Below are positions 46,777 through 58,300 of a stretch of 64,000 nt of DNA, piece by piece. A program made the position numbers and the translations under genes. How positions within the stretch are numbered: the first letter of the stretch is position 1; each line of letters opens with the position of its first letter. The notes beneath the pieces are model-generated. The model saw nothing but the letters and a program-made list of their open reading frames with translations. It did no database searches and had not been told where the DNA came from. The stretch comes from Limnanthes douglasii subsp. nivea (lineage: Eukaryota; Streptophyta; Magnoliopsida; Brassicales; Limnanthaceae), in assembly GCA_036936605.1 (NCBI GenBank), contig JAUPFV010000003.1:146042997-146106996 (forward strand), given 5' to 3'.

Positions 46777-47424
46777 TGTTGGGCTCTTCCTATGTGGGAG
46801 TCTAATTATCATATGGGCTAAGCCCAATTTGGATAATACATAGGGTTTTGGTTTATGTATAAATATATATTTATACAGTGTCTTTCTGAGATGAACATCA
46901 TATTCTATAGCGCAGTTTTTGAGAGAAAAGGTGATCCGAGGCGGAATTTTGTGCTTTCAATCGGACTGTCTCCGGTTGTCCGATCGGCTTCAATTTTGGT
47001 GAGAAGGCTCGTCTACTTGTCCTCTATAATCTGTCCAGAGGGTTTTTGATTTGGAGTCATCTAAGTGTGTTTTTCGAGCATCTTCTTCTAACTGCGTTTT
47101 GGGGATATTTCAGTGAGTTTTCTGATTTTGGTTCATTATCTTGTGTATTGGGTTGTGTATGAAGTTGTCATACTTCTTGTGGCGTATGCTCTAGTTTTAT
47201 CTAGAGAATAGTTTTGTAACCCATCTTCTGATAGTGAATATTTGGTTGGACTCCGAAATCAGTCCCGTGGTTTTTACTTCCTACACTGGGAAGGTTTTCC
47301 ACGTAAAAAGTGTTCTGTGTTGTTTGCGTTTATTTTATTCAGACTTGATATTTTTTGGGATCGTTATCTTTATCATACTTGATACAAGAAAGAAGATTTC
47401 GTTTTTTGCTTATATTTCTTGTCA
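46777..47424 (+). repeat. 3' LTR of the copia element
   Basis: 648 bp, same length as the 5' LTR, with four transitions between them. It ends TTTCTTGTCA and is followed by GTAAAA. Confidence 0.93.
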
Positions 47425-47985
47425 GTAAAAGTCATATGGAAAGAATAACATAACCTAATCGAGGCATGTCCAACCAATATAGAAACCAAGTATATGTCAT
47501 GAACTAGTGCGGGCTCAATTATGATTCACCCAAATAGAGGCCCCACTGAGCAAAGGCCATGTACAAAAAAATAACATGCAGTGCGAGGCTCATCTAGGAA
47601 TGACACGCATTTACAGACGCCTGTAAAGCTTAGTCAATAGGAGCGACTAATAAAGATATCATAAAAGAGGTTAACACTAATTAAAAGAATTGTTGACTAG
47701 ACAACCCATGTAATGTACCACGACTATAGTAATAACCATGATTATAGGTCTATTACCATAAATATAGGCCCATAATAAAAAAATATGAGAATTATTTAAT
47801 TAGTGGGAAAGTGAAATTACTTTGTAAATAATATAAACATGATCACGACTATGTAAAAAACCATATTTTCTTCTCGGATCAATAAAGTTACTAATTGGCA
47901 AATATTTGTTAGTTTTTCCCATAACAAATTTAGTGTTATCTATGGGAACTTCTCATAAAAATACACAAACCCATTTTTTGAACCA

Positions 47986-49395
47986 ATGGTAGTGACAAGA
48001 TCCGGTATCTAAAGGAAAACCTCTGAGAGAAACGTCACAATCGCAAACCAAGAAATGGTGTAATCCCTCAAGAAAACCAAAATTTAAGAGCAGTGGAGAT
48101 TCCAATTGTTACGCACCCCGTTCGAGTCGATCCTGAAATCATCTCGCTCATAGTGTAGACGTTGTTCCAGATCATGTTGATCTCGTCGTTGGAGTTGATA
48201 ACCCTGCTGATTTCTCGTGTATTCATCAATTGAAACAGCAGGTTCGGCTCATGCAACAGACTCAACAATGGGTTGCACATGATTATGAGGCCAAAGATCA
48301 TACGGCTAAAGCAACCCCGACGGAGATGAATGACACCCTTCATGTTTTAACGGCTAGGATACAAGAAGGAAGCATAGGGCGACCACGATCAGAAGTTAAG
48401 ACTAATCGGGAACGTCGAAGATAATGATCTTTCAAACTCAAAGAGAACGATGAGAGAGAAGGAGAAAAAAGCGGTAAAAAATACTCCAAACAGAGAGAGA
48501 GCACCACCATGAGGACAGACAAGCCACTATTAAAAAGACTAAGGAGAACAAGGCACGACAGTATGATTAGTTACGTTATAAAAGGGCTACCTACATGCTC
48601 AAAGAATCCCCGTTCGTGAAAAATATTTTTCACGACCGAGCTCCTCCGAAACTTCGAACCATTATGCATAGAAGCTTATAATGGCACGAGTGATCCAAAA
48701 AGGCACTTGAAGCAGTTCAGAATATAATGATGATTTTTAACCTAAATTACGCTATGATTTTTTGGGCCCTCTCTATGACGCTTAAGGTAATTCCATGAAT
48801 TGGTTTAGTGGTTTACCTAAAGGCTTTATCCATGATTTTTCAAGTTTATGGGGCGCGTTTAGAAACAGATTTGTTGGCAATAAGGAGTCTCGGCGTGAGA
48901 ATGACTCGATCATGGAACCCTATCAAAGACGAGGTGAAACGTTGAAAAGTTACGTGAAGTATTTCGTCTATACCATGAACATTTTTCCATATCTGGAAGA
49001 AAACATGGTTGTTGCCTCGCTAAAGAGAGGCCTTGATAAAAATGGTGAATTGTACGTTGATTTAGTTTGTTTTCTAGTTATGAAGATAGAAGACCTCATT
49101 GCTCGAGCTGATCAGTTTATCAAAGTGGATAATGCAAAAAAAGGTGACTCCTCCGACCATGTTGCACCAGATTCAAAAATGGGATCGTATGACCGAATGA
49201 GATTGGAAGAGGCATCTCGATGCGAGGGGCTGAGGGGTGAAAGTAACCATCGAATCCCACCATATGAAAATCCAGCGTGACATTTTACTCCACTAGCTGA
49301 TGATATCTCTGTCATATATGATAGAACCAATGAAAAGATGCGACATGAATTTCTGTTCTTACCACAATGACCATGGTCATGCTCCAGATGAGTGT
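47986..49395 (+). pseudogene. Gag of element G, copy 2
   Basis: Counterpart of 13530-14939. Same early stop after MVVTRSGI, same gag domain at 48795-49280 (one visible change, FSSLWGAF for FASLWGAF) and zinc knuckle CSYHNDHGHAPDEC at about 49354-49395. The shared lesions show G was already dead when the block was duplicated. Confidence 0.83.
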
Positions 49396-49623
49396 TGGTT
49401 GATGAAAGAAAAGATCTGGATACTAATTGACAATAGTGAGCTTATCTAATTTGTTAAACAACAAGAGCACCATTGCCAAAGCGAAAAGAAAGATGAGCCC
49501 CATCCGAAAAATGATGAGACTCGTTGGAAGGACAAAAGGGTTGACAAAGGAAATTAACAATGGCTCTTTACCATTTTAGAAGGATGATCTTTGGCGGGTG
49601 ACGATTAACAATTCCGAAAGAGG

Positions 49624-50047
49624 ATGACCGCCGATTATGAGGTACATGCAGTTGAGAGATCTTTATACCGTAACTACCGAAAACCAATAGCTAACTTTAA
49701 ATTCAATGACGATGATTTACGAGGGATTGTTACCTCTCATGAGGATGCTCTAACTATCAACCTGGATATTGGAGGAGTTATGATGATCAGGGTATTAGTC
49801 GATGTGGGTAGTTCAGCCAACATCATCTTTAAAGCGAGTTATGATAACATGCTAGAGGTATTGCCGTATAGATCTACCCAACAAACTTTGATGGGATATG
49901 AAGGCAAGAAGGTGGAAATTAGGCTACGAAGAGGGAGGTCAATACGCTTTTTATGATTTCTGATGCCCTAAGCTCATACCATGCAATTATTGAACGACCA
50001 TGGTTGCATTAGATAGAGACTACGCCATGTACCTTTAATGAATGCAT
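49624..50047 (+). pseudogene. Protease of element G, copy 2
   Basis: Counterpart of 15167-15590; the open part 49624-49956 encodes the same protein (VLVDVGSSANIIF). Same terminal stop. Confidence 0.8.
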
Positions 50048-50127
50048 CAAATACCCAGTTGGAAACTCATTGGGGATTATAAGAGGAAACCAATGAAGCA
50101 CCAAAACATGTTACCCGTTGGCGGTCG

Positions 50128-50940
50128 ACCCCACCAAGTCGATGCGATAGGAATTAATTAGCGAGGAGGATGAGGACCAATAAAAAAATGTAACCTTATC
50201 GCCTGACCTAATAGATGATCTTAGGGAAAGCGAATGACCAGATAACGATCCTGAATATGCTAAGGATGAGCTGGTGGCAGAGGGTTGTGTGGCAGACGGT
50301 TGAGCAACAACTCTAGGTAATAAGTAACATTTTCACCGTCTTCCACAAGTATAACCTTAAGTTAAATCCGCTCAAATGTTCTTTCGGGGTTCATAGCGGC
50401 ATGTTCTTGGGATATGTCGTCAAAAAAAGAAGGATTGAAGGGGATCCCGTGAAGTTAAAAGCAGTAATCCATATAGAGCCGCCAAAGAATATAAATGAAG
50501 TCTAATGCTTAACCGGGCGCCTCACAACGCTATCTTGTTTCATCTCACGAGCCTCTGATAAAAGTCACATTTTTTTAAATTGCTATGGGAAGCAAAAAAA
50601 ATTGAATGGAATGAGGAATGTGATGCAACTTTTATCGTACTTAAAACTTGTCTCACGTCGCCGGAGATCATCTCTGCTCCTACAACGGGTGAGCTTTTAT
50701 ACCTCTTCTATATGTTTATCCTTTTGCAGTTAGTGATGTGCTCGTCTGAGAGCCTGATAACCTACAAAGGCCCGTATACTATACAAAAAAGAGTTTGGTA
50801 GATGCTGAAACTCACTACCTCAATCTGGAGAAGCTCGCCTTAGGGCTTGTGGGGGCTACTCACAAGATGCACCCTTACTTTCAGGGTTATACAATTACAA
50901 TAAAAAATTATCAAAAGGTCGCCGAGCTAGGAGAATATGA
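50128..50940 (+). pseudogene. End of reverse transcriptase and RNase H of element G, copy 2
   Basis: It keeps about 395 bp missing from copy 1. Within it KYNLKLNPLKCSFGVHSG, MFLGYVV and IEPPKNINEV (about 50350-50510) match the thumb and connection end of gypsy RT. RNase H sequence follows as in copy 1. The catalytic RT core (YxDD) is absent here too, so an earlier, larger deletion is shared and copy 1 lost more. Confidence 0.8.
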
Positions 50941-51070
50941 CATCAAGTTTGATTTATACACAACAATTAAGTGATAAGTTGTCGTCGATTTCATTACAGA
51001 ATTCTCCACGCCTCGATGTCAAATGAGCCTAAACGACCCCTCACCACCTTCCTTTGAGGTGGAGTGAACA

Positions 51071-51352
51071 TTGAAAGTAGATGAAGCCTCAACTACATCA
51101 GGTGGTGGATTCAGCATAGTTATGAAGTTACCTGCAGGGGAGAAAATCCTGCAAGCCATCCGTTTTGGATTTTCGGTCACCAACAATGCATCACAATCTA
51201 AGACGGTAGTTAGAAGAATGAGGCTTGCCCATATATGTAGTGCTAAGGTGCTTTGTATCCGATATGCCTCGCAGTTAGTTATCAATCAAGCTAAGGGTAC
51301 CTACAACGCCAAAAAAGAAAGAATCTACAACTACCCAACTACTTTAAAATAA
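51071..51352 (+). pseudogene. Second RNase H of element G, copy 2
   Basis: As at 16220-16501 with NNASQSKT instead of NNAAQSKT and RYASQL instead of RYALQL. Same loss of catalytic acids. Confidence 0.75.
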
Positions 51353-51649
51353 TAGTCTAAGTTTTAGCTAGTTAATTATGAGCAGGTTCCCCGCATCGAT
51401 AAATTTTTCGTTGATGCCTTAGCTAAAGCCGCAACCTCAAGTGTATATTCACTGTAATACTGCAGAGTCACCCAACCACTGAGGTGTCTATATTCCTAAA
51501 CAGAATCTGCACATTCGAGGCCGATAATGATTGGCGGCAACCTTATTTGCTTTACCTTGATAATGGTATCCTCCCTTCAGATAAAGAAATAGCTATGGAA
51601 TTATAACTGTGTGCCACTAAATATTACATACTAAGAATTTTTCTTTATA

Positions 51650-52750
51650 AAAAACGTGTGATACAACCACTGATGTGTTGCTTAAGTCAAGAAGAAGCTA
51701 CCACAATTCTCCATGACTTATATTTGGTGATGCATGAGCATACTACAGTCACCGTAGCCTTATCCGTAGATTTCTTCTAGCCGATTATTACTGAACATAG
51801 TTGGCATAAAATACAGAGTGCCTCATCCAAAAATTCCATTCCTACCAACAGTTTGCTAACACTGGCCATCTTCCAAGCGAACTAATGGGTTCCAACCCGA
51901 TCATATGTCATTTTGATAAGTGAGGCGTCGATTTGGTTGGACCCCTGCCAATGACTACATAAAAGCGTCAATTTTTAGTAATAGTTGTGGATTATTTTAC
52001 TAAGTGGGTCGAGGCCAAGGCTCTATCACATACAATGGATCATGGGATTTGTTATTTCATGCATCACCATATACTTTATTGGTTTGGTATGTTGATGACG
52101 AACAATGACCCATAATTTCAAAATTCAGGTGTCACCATATTCTACAATGCGTTATGGTATTGAACATCATTTCTTCACCCCTTACTAACCTTAGGAAAAT
52201 AGACAAGTTGAAGTGACTAATCAAACAATTTTAGATGGCATCAAGAAGAAGTTGAAAGGTGCTAAAGAGAAGTGGCCTAATAAACTCTCTGAGGTAATGT
52301 GGGCCTACCGCATTACTCTGCGTACAACAACGGGTGAAACTCAATTTTCACTTGTCTTGTGGTACCAATATAGATCATTATTCTAAGCTATAAAATATTT
52401 AATTACTCTAAGACCTCCAACGACGACGACATAACTATTAGTGTTGATCTCATTGAAGACCGTAACATCAAGCGTGTCTACGAACAAAACATTACATAAG
52501 CCTGGTGAGGGGAAGTTTTAATCCAAGCTTGCGACTACGTACTCTCCAAATTTGTGACCTCGTTATGAAAAAACTATTTCAAGGATCCGAGGATAAAGCT
52601 GCTGGAAAATTGGGCCCCAACTGGGAGGGTCCCTACATTATCATCTTCAAAGCGAATCATGGAGCCTACCGCCTTGATGACAAAGATGGGCCCGCCCTTG
52701 AACATCCTTGGAATATCAGATTGTTGAATTTGTATCACCAAGCTATGTAA
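51650..52750 (+). pseudogene. Integrase of element G, copy 2
   Basis: Counterpart of 16800-17899 with the same frame breaks; the C-terminal module at 52505-52750 is identical in protein. The 3' tail is cut at 53005. Confidence 0.78.
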
Positions 52751-53005
52751 TGTACCGATGCACTTCTTTTGCCTTCTGATGACGCATATGAGTTTTTTTA
52801 ATAAAGAATCAAACTCTTTTTCCTTTAATGAAATTTTATCGCTTTTGCCAATCGATGTGTTTGTTTTATACTTCTCTCCCTCCTTATAATTATACGAACG
52901 GGTCACTGACCACGCCTATGGGCTATGCAATGGGCCATACAATGACCATACTAAATTGGTCCAATAATACGAACGAGCTAATTGACCATGCCACTGAGGC
53001 TATGT
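52751..53005. repeat. Truncated 3' tail of element G, copy 2
   Basis: Matches 17900-18157 and stops inside the degenerate repeats, joining U4-promoter DNA with a 3-bp overlap AAG (53006-53008). Confidence 0.8.
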
Positions 53006-53086
53006 AAGACAATTTTTTCTCTCAGGCGAGGACATATTTTATACACTTCTTATGTTGATTATGTTTCTAGCTTCCCGATGTGGGAT
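53006..53086 (-). promoter_or_regulatory. Orphan U4 snRNA promoter
   Basis: USE (53086-53076) and TATA (53043-53036) of the U4 gene are intact. Homology to the U4 gene stops within about five bases of its start (expected at 53010). The U4 RNA is replaced by the tail of element G in reverse orientation. Any transcript would run antisense through the retroelement and has no snRNA 3' box that I can see. Confidence 0.85.
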
Positions 53087-53260
53087 TCGTGAACATATTT
53101 GTTTTCTATTCAAATAGTTTACTTTTTCTCACCGGCTCCTCTTAAATTAGATAATATAGCGTGAGATGAGATGTGTGTTCAACTATATATTTAGAAACTC
53201 TTTTATAGCTGTAATATTTTCAATTACTATTGTTGACATAAATAACATGATGAAAAATAT
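53087..53260. other. Spacer between U4 promoter and SF3B1 copy 3
   Basis: Matches 4326-4499 without a visible difference. No feature of its own. Confidence 0.7.
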
Positions 53261-55388
53261 TTATACTATATAGTTAAGTACTACAGCAGCACCTAAAGCA
53301 ACCCTCATTCCTTCAATAGCTTCCATGACGGCATTTATGACACGAGGGGAAGTCTCAAATATATTTGGCCATACGTAGTTCAACAAATGGACCAAAGCAT
53401 CCTCGCAACCCAGCCCTGCTACTCCTAAAGCCATGTGTTCAACAGCAGATGCTGCAGTTTGCCTATGAACCAGATCTCGGTCCATGAGGGCATCCTCGAG
53501 TAACGGAGTAACATCATAAATGTAATCCTTTCCCATTTCACCAATGTACTCAAACAGGAAGGACACGGATTTTAGAACACCACTCTGCACATTAAGCTCC
53601 GGGACACGGTACTCGTTCATCAGTGCTGGAAGAACAGTGAAAGGGGAACAGGTTTCTGCAACAATGGCAATTGCTACTGTGGTGCAGACACGGTTTTGAC
53701 GTTCCTGGACTTTGAGATTATTCAACAGAGTTGCCAAGACATCCTGTGGCCCGATAGCTTTGGCAATGTACCCGAATGTGTTAACGGTAGCTCGGCGTAT
53801 TCCTTTCTTGTGAGCCTTGAGCATCTCAAGAAGCTCAAAACAGATTCTCATCCACTCTCTGGCTGGAACAAACTCAGCACCACGATCAGCAATCCTACCA
53901 ACAAGATCGATACAATTTTCCTGAACCTTTTCATGCCTGTTCTTTAGAATTGGAGTCAACCTCGGAAGCAAGTCTTTAATAGGAGGAGTCATCTTTGTCA
54001 TACCAATAACATTGACAATGGACTTGAGAGCTCCAAGGATTGATCCCAGAACTTCAGGATACTCCTCTCCCAAATACTCATATAACACAACCCCAAGATG
54101 ACCCATCAGTTGCTCCTCTCCACATTGCTTCATGACAACAGCAATCCTAGATATAAGATCTGCTGCCTGGTGTCTGACCTTGGCGCTCTTGTTATTCAAT
54201 CTCCACTTTATGGTACCACAAATCTGGGGAAGGTAGGGCTTCACTCTCTGCCCAAGAGCATTTACAACAGCCCCAAACCCATTAAGCATAACATTTGCAT
54301 CATCACTGGTCTGCTCTTGGAAAGCATAGAGAATACCGTCAATCAGGAGCTCCTCCAGCCTAGAATCAATATCTGATGCACCCAAGTTTGCAATCACCTT
54401 CTCTATTGTTTCCATAACCATTCGTCTATATGGCTCACTCTCATCTTTAAGGTCTTCAACAATCCTACCAACAATATCAGAAGCACCAACCTTGTTAGCT
54501 ATCTCCACAGTAGTTTCCACAAGTTGCTTATAGTTTCTCCTATCCAGAGCCATCCTTCTGACCCAGAAATTCTTGAAAAACTCAGGGAGACTGTCACTAC
54601 GAATGTAATCAGCTTCCACACCCTCTGTACCCACACACTGCTTCACCACTTTGATCGCAATCTTCTTCACTTCTTCATCTGGTGACTGGAACTCACGAAT
54701 CAGAATAAACATGACTTCTTTTGTATAATAACTAGCATAAAGGGCATCTATCTATCAGAGGGATAATAAAACCAATTGCCTTCAAGAATGCAGCCAAGAC
54801 CTTCCCACGATGTGACCTGATACCTTTCCATAATGGTTTCAGAACAGAGTCGAAGCTTTCAATACCATAAGGTGCAGCGGCCTCAGCAAGGGCAGCCAGA
54901 GACAAAGCAGTAATCGTTCTCACTTTTTGGTTCTCATCATTAAGACCATGTTCTATAATCTCCACAAGGGACCTTAGGTGTGGAATGACAGCACAAGCAA
55001 TCAAGATAGCTATCTGCTGAACAATCTTGATCCAAGTATGTCGAGCTTGCCAGGACTTCTTACTCTGACACACGGCTTTCTAAAACGGAAGCAGTGCAGG
55101 AATCCCAAGCGCTGAAGCAACAACACTGAAAGCTCTTGCAGTTGTGTTCCTCACATATTCATCAATATTATCGATATCAGGAGGCATGGCTGCAATCATT
55201 GTCGCCAATCCAGCAACCTTACTCAGATTAGAAATTATCTCCCTTCCTTCAACACGAGCATGATAATCCTCATCAATCAGCAAAGGCTCTATAACAACAA
55301 GAATCTTGTGCACATAGGGTCGAACCATCTCATCCAACTTATACAGCACCCTGTCAATAACTTTGACTAAAAGATGTCTCTCTTGATC
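53261..55388 (-). pseudogene. SF3B1: SF3B1 fragment, copy 3 (longest)
   Basis: Covers about human residues 546-1250, thus about 170 residues more than copies 1 and 2. It starts [20 protein letters not shown] at 55388 and includes the HEAT repeats around the positions mutated in human cancers ([29 protein letters not shown]). One TAG at 55080-55082 replaces a Leu codon in LLPF-stop-KAV, and Trp stands for the family's Gly in ARHTGIK. Downstream it has the same CTAT duplication (54748-54755) as copy 1 and the same truncated LNYIV end. From 53261 to 54871 it differs from copy 1 at one base by eye (near 53993). No start codon or promoter. Confidence 0.9.
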
Positions 55389-58300
55389 CTTTTATTCTTT
55401 AAAGCTTTATAAGAGTAAGTTATCCTATAGAAGAATAGTTGATCGGTTTTTTATACTCATTCTCATCTTCGATGTCAACACTGCATATAAGATATTTATT
55501 TGAGTGATGATTGTTTTTTTCTAAACTCAATTTTTTAAGTTTACTTATTTATTTATTTATTTTCAATTTTTTATAATTTTAATTACTTCCGATAATTTAC
55601 TATATCTTTCATATTTAAAGTCATTTATTAACCAGTTTAAATCCAATTTTTTATTTACAAAACTTTTTTTGTTTTAGTCTTCAATTTTTTTCAGCACAAA
55701 TTATACGAGCGATAGTTTTGAAATTGTTGTTACGTATTCAATTTCGTTATTTGAGACAATGAATTTAACTATTATTGACTCACACATAGAGTTTTGAACG
55801 AGGTGTTAGTTATATGCTTATTCGAAAGTCTACATTGTTCGAGTCAGTATGAGCTATCTACGTGTACTTGAGTTATCTTTTTATGTGATCGGTTTATTAG
55901 TGTGAAATTCAACAAGAAATCATCGCAGAATTTGGTCACTAATAACAATCATTAGATTGAATCTAATACCAAAATCTTCAAACTTAGTTACCATAAAAAC
56001 AATGGTAACTTCTCTAATTGTAAGTATTAAGTTTGGGCATCGACAAAAGATTTGCTGAAATGATAAATATTTTTACATGTGACTCATTTTTCTCTAACTA
56101 AGAGTATACCAACAACGTTATCAAATGATACTAAATATAAATATAGCAGCACTTGAGTTTGGGTGTGTCAAGACTTTGGAATAAGCCAAGTTTTTTTTTG
56201 ATGTTTTTGAATGCTTCATCGCACTCTAGGTTCTAGTTGAACCGTCTGATCCAATTGAGGATTCAAAAGATGCAACACACTTGGCATAAGATCTAAAGGT
56301 AAATTAATTTAATGTAGCAACGTTCTTGTGAGGATTTGTACCTGTTTGATATTATGTGGCGATTTTATAGCCGTTAAACTTAACAATGATTTGGTTTTGC
56401 TTCAGTTCACATATCGCTGACTAAGTATCCTAAGAATTCCTTAAACAAACTCCAAACATTCACTTTTATTGAATTAACTTTAGGTTGATTGTTCGAAGGT
56501 TTCCAAATAAATTAAAATTCTACCAATTGATGATTGTCTTTTTGGTTTTTTTATCATCATATCTTTGATGTATGCTTGAACGTTTCTCATGATTTTAGTA
56601 TAAGATATCTTGTTCACCAGTCTTTGATACGTCGCATTTGTATTTTTTAAATATAATGACATTACCCTGTATAAATTCAAACTTTATTTAACTGATAAAG
56701 ATAATCTAGTTTTTATCATTCATATTGTAATTTGGTTGTATTTTGAATTTGCATCCATAAATTATAACATATTATTTTTCGAAAATGTTTTTTGACATGT
56801 TTTGTTGATATCGGTAAAGTTCATGTACATTATTCATTTATCATTCTTATGTTTTACTAAAAATAGTACATAATAAAAAGCTTCCATGATGTGGTCGATC
56901 TGGTTTAGTCGATTGAACTAAGCTCGGATGGCTTGGCTTTTTTTTATAGGAGAATAATGTAAATATTTGTTTTATTGGTTATATTTTTTGTTCATATATA
57001 TTTTGTAGCATGCTATTGAGGTTGGTATCCCTGTAACATCACGCGCAAACCAAATAAAAACATATAAATTCTTGGATAAAAAGGCTAGCAAAATTTCTTA
57101 TAGGATTTTTTGTAGGTCATGTCAAATGCAAATTATTTGTCTTGTTAAATAGTTATTTCTTTTACACATTCGTTCGATTTTACTATACGATGAGACTTCA
57201 TTAGATCGTCTATATCATCTAATACTATGAGGGCCCCAAATAAATTATATTTTCTAGAAGTAAATGAAGTAGTGTAACTTTATTTGACTATGTTTTTTAT
57301 TAATGCAAATTACTTTGATCATTCTGTTGATGACGTATATAGGCATTGATACACGCTATATATAAAATTATACATCTGATTGAGTTATTGACATATAAAA
57401 ATAACTTATACGATAAAAGATTATCAACTATTATGAAAATTCATTGCACATTATTTATATACTTATTTTATCTCAAACCGACATCTAATTTTAGTTCGTT
57501 AAGCACCGAGTCTTGCCTCCACTGGAACTCTCCATGACTCCCTTGGATGGTGATAACGATGTTAATATCTATGATCTTATCATAAATCTTATTGAATATG
57601 ATTAATACAAATCTTTTTGTATCAATCATAATTCTTCTGATTTTCGTTCCATTGATCTCGACAATTATGATTAATGCATCATCATATGAGGTTACGACTC
57701 TTTTTAATTATTTATTACTAAAATTGATTGAAGGGTAATGATTCTTATAAGTTTGGCTAAATACTGTTTATATGTTAAATCTCAAGCTTGACGATGTTGT
57801 GTTTTCTAGAGGAAGTGGTGATCCTAATAAAGGTCTCCCTTACAATGATGGTTTATATTACTTGTATGTTTGCATCGAGATTTATTACTCATTTCAGACT
57901 TCATAGATTGTTAAGTCTTTTACCACTTTGGTTGATGTAAATTAAAATAATGATTAAGGAGGATCGGTATGATGCCCAAGTGGTTAAGTTTATGGATTGT
58001 TCTTAAAAGTATAAATCGGCCTGAACCTTTATGAATTCAAAATACTTACCATCATCGAAGATATTCTACATATTATTTAATAAAGATTTATAATCCATTC
58101 GTGTTATGACCTACATCGTTATGGTACTAGCATAACTTGTTTCTTTGAGGGCACACAACTTTGGTTTTTAGAAATAAATTATATATTTAGTGGTGGGAAA
58201 AAGAAGATTACATGCTCAAATGACGTGTATGTGTGATGATTAGAGTTGGAGAAAAATAAGGTTGCAAGCTCAAATAACGGTTAAACATAAAATAGAAGAC

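Larger units (their letters stand above)
42041..47424 (+). mobile_element. Ty1/copia retrotransposon, structurally complete, coding-defective
   Basis: A 5384-bp element with two 648-bp LTRs beginning TGTTGGG and ending TGTCA, a tRNA-Met primer site, one gag-pol region in copia order (gag, protease, integrase, RT, RNase H) and a polypurine tract. GTAAAA flanks both ends (42035-42040 and 47425-47430) and occurs once in the empty site at about 12970. Protein motifs resemble the Tnt1/Tork group, which I hold loosely. LTRs differ at four positions by eye. The coding region has a frameshift, two nonsense codons and a lost integrase Glu, so movement would need proteins from another element. Confidence 0.93.
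41814..47926 (+). mobile_element. 5' LTR of element G, copy 2, split by a copia insertion
   Basis: LTR parts at 41814-42040 and 47431-47926 together match 12747-13470. The copia element and its 6-bp target duplication sit between them. The LTR end (CATAACA) is followed by the primer-binding-site-like sequence at 47929-47946. Confidence 0.8.

Noticed and set aside
53261..55388. SF3B1 copy 3 as a working gene
   Set aside because: It has an internal TAG, a 4-bp frameshift, no N-terminus, no C-terminus and no promoter.
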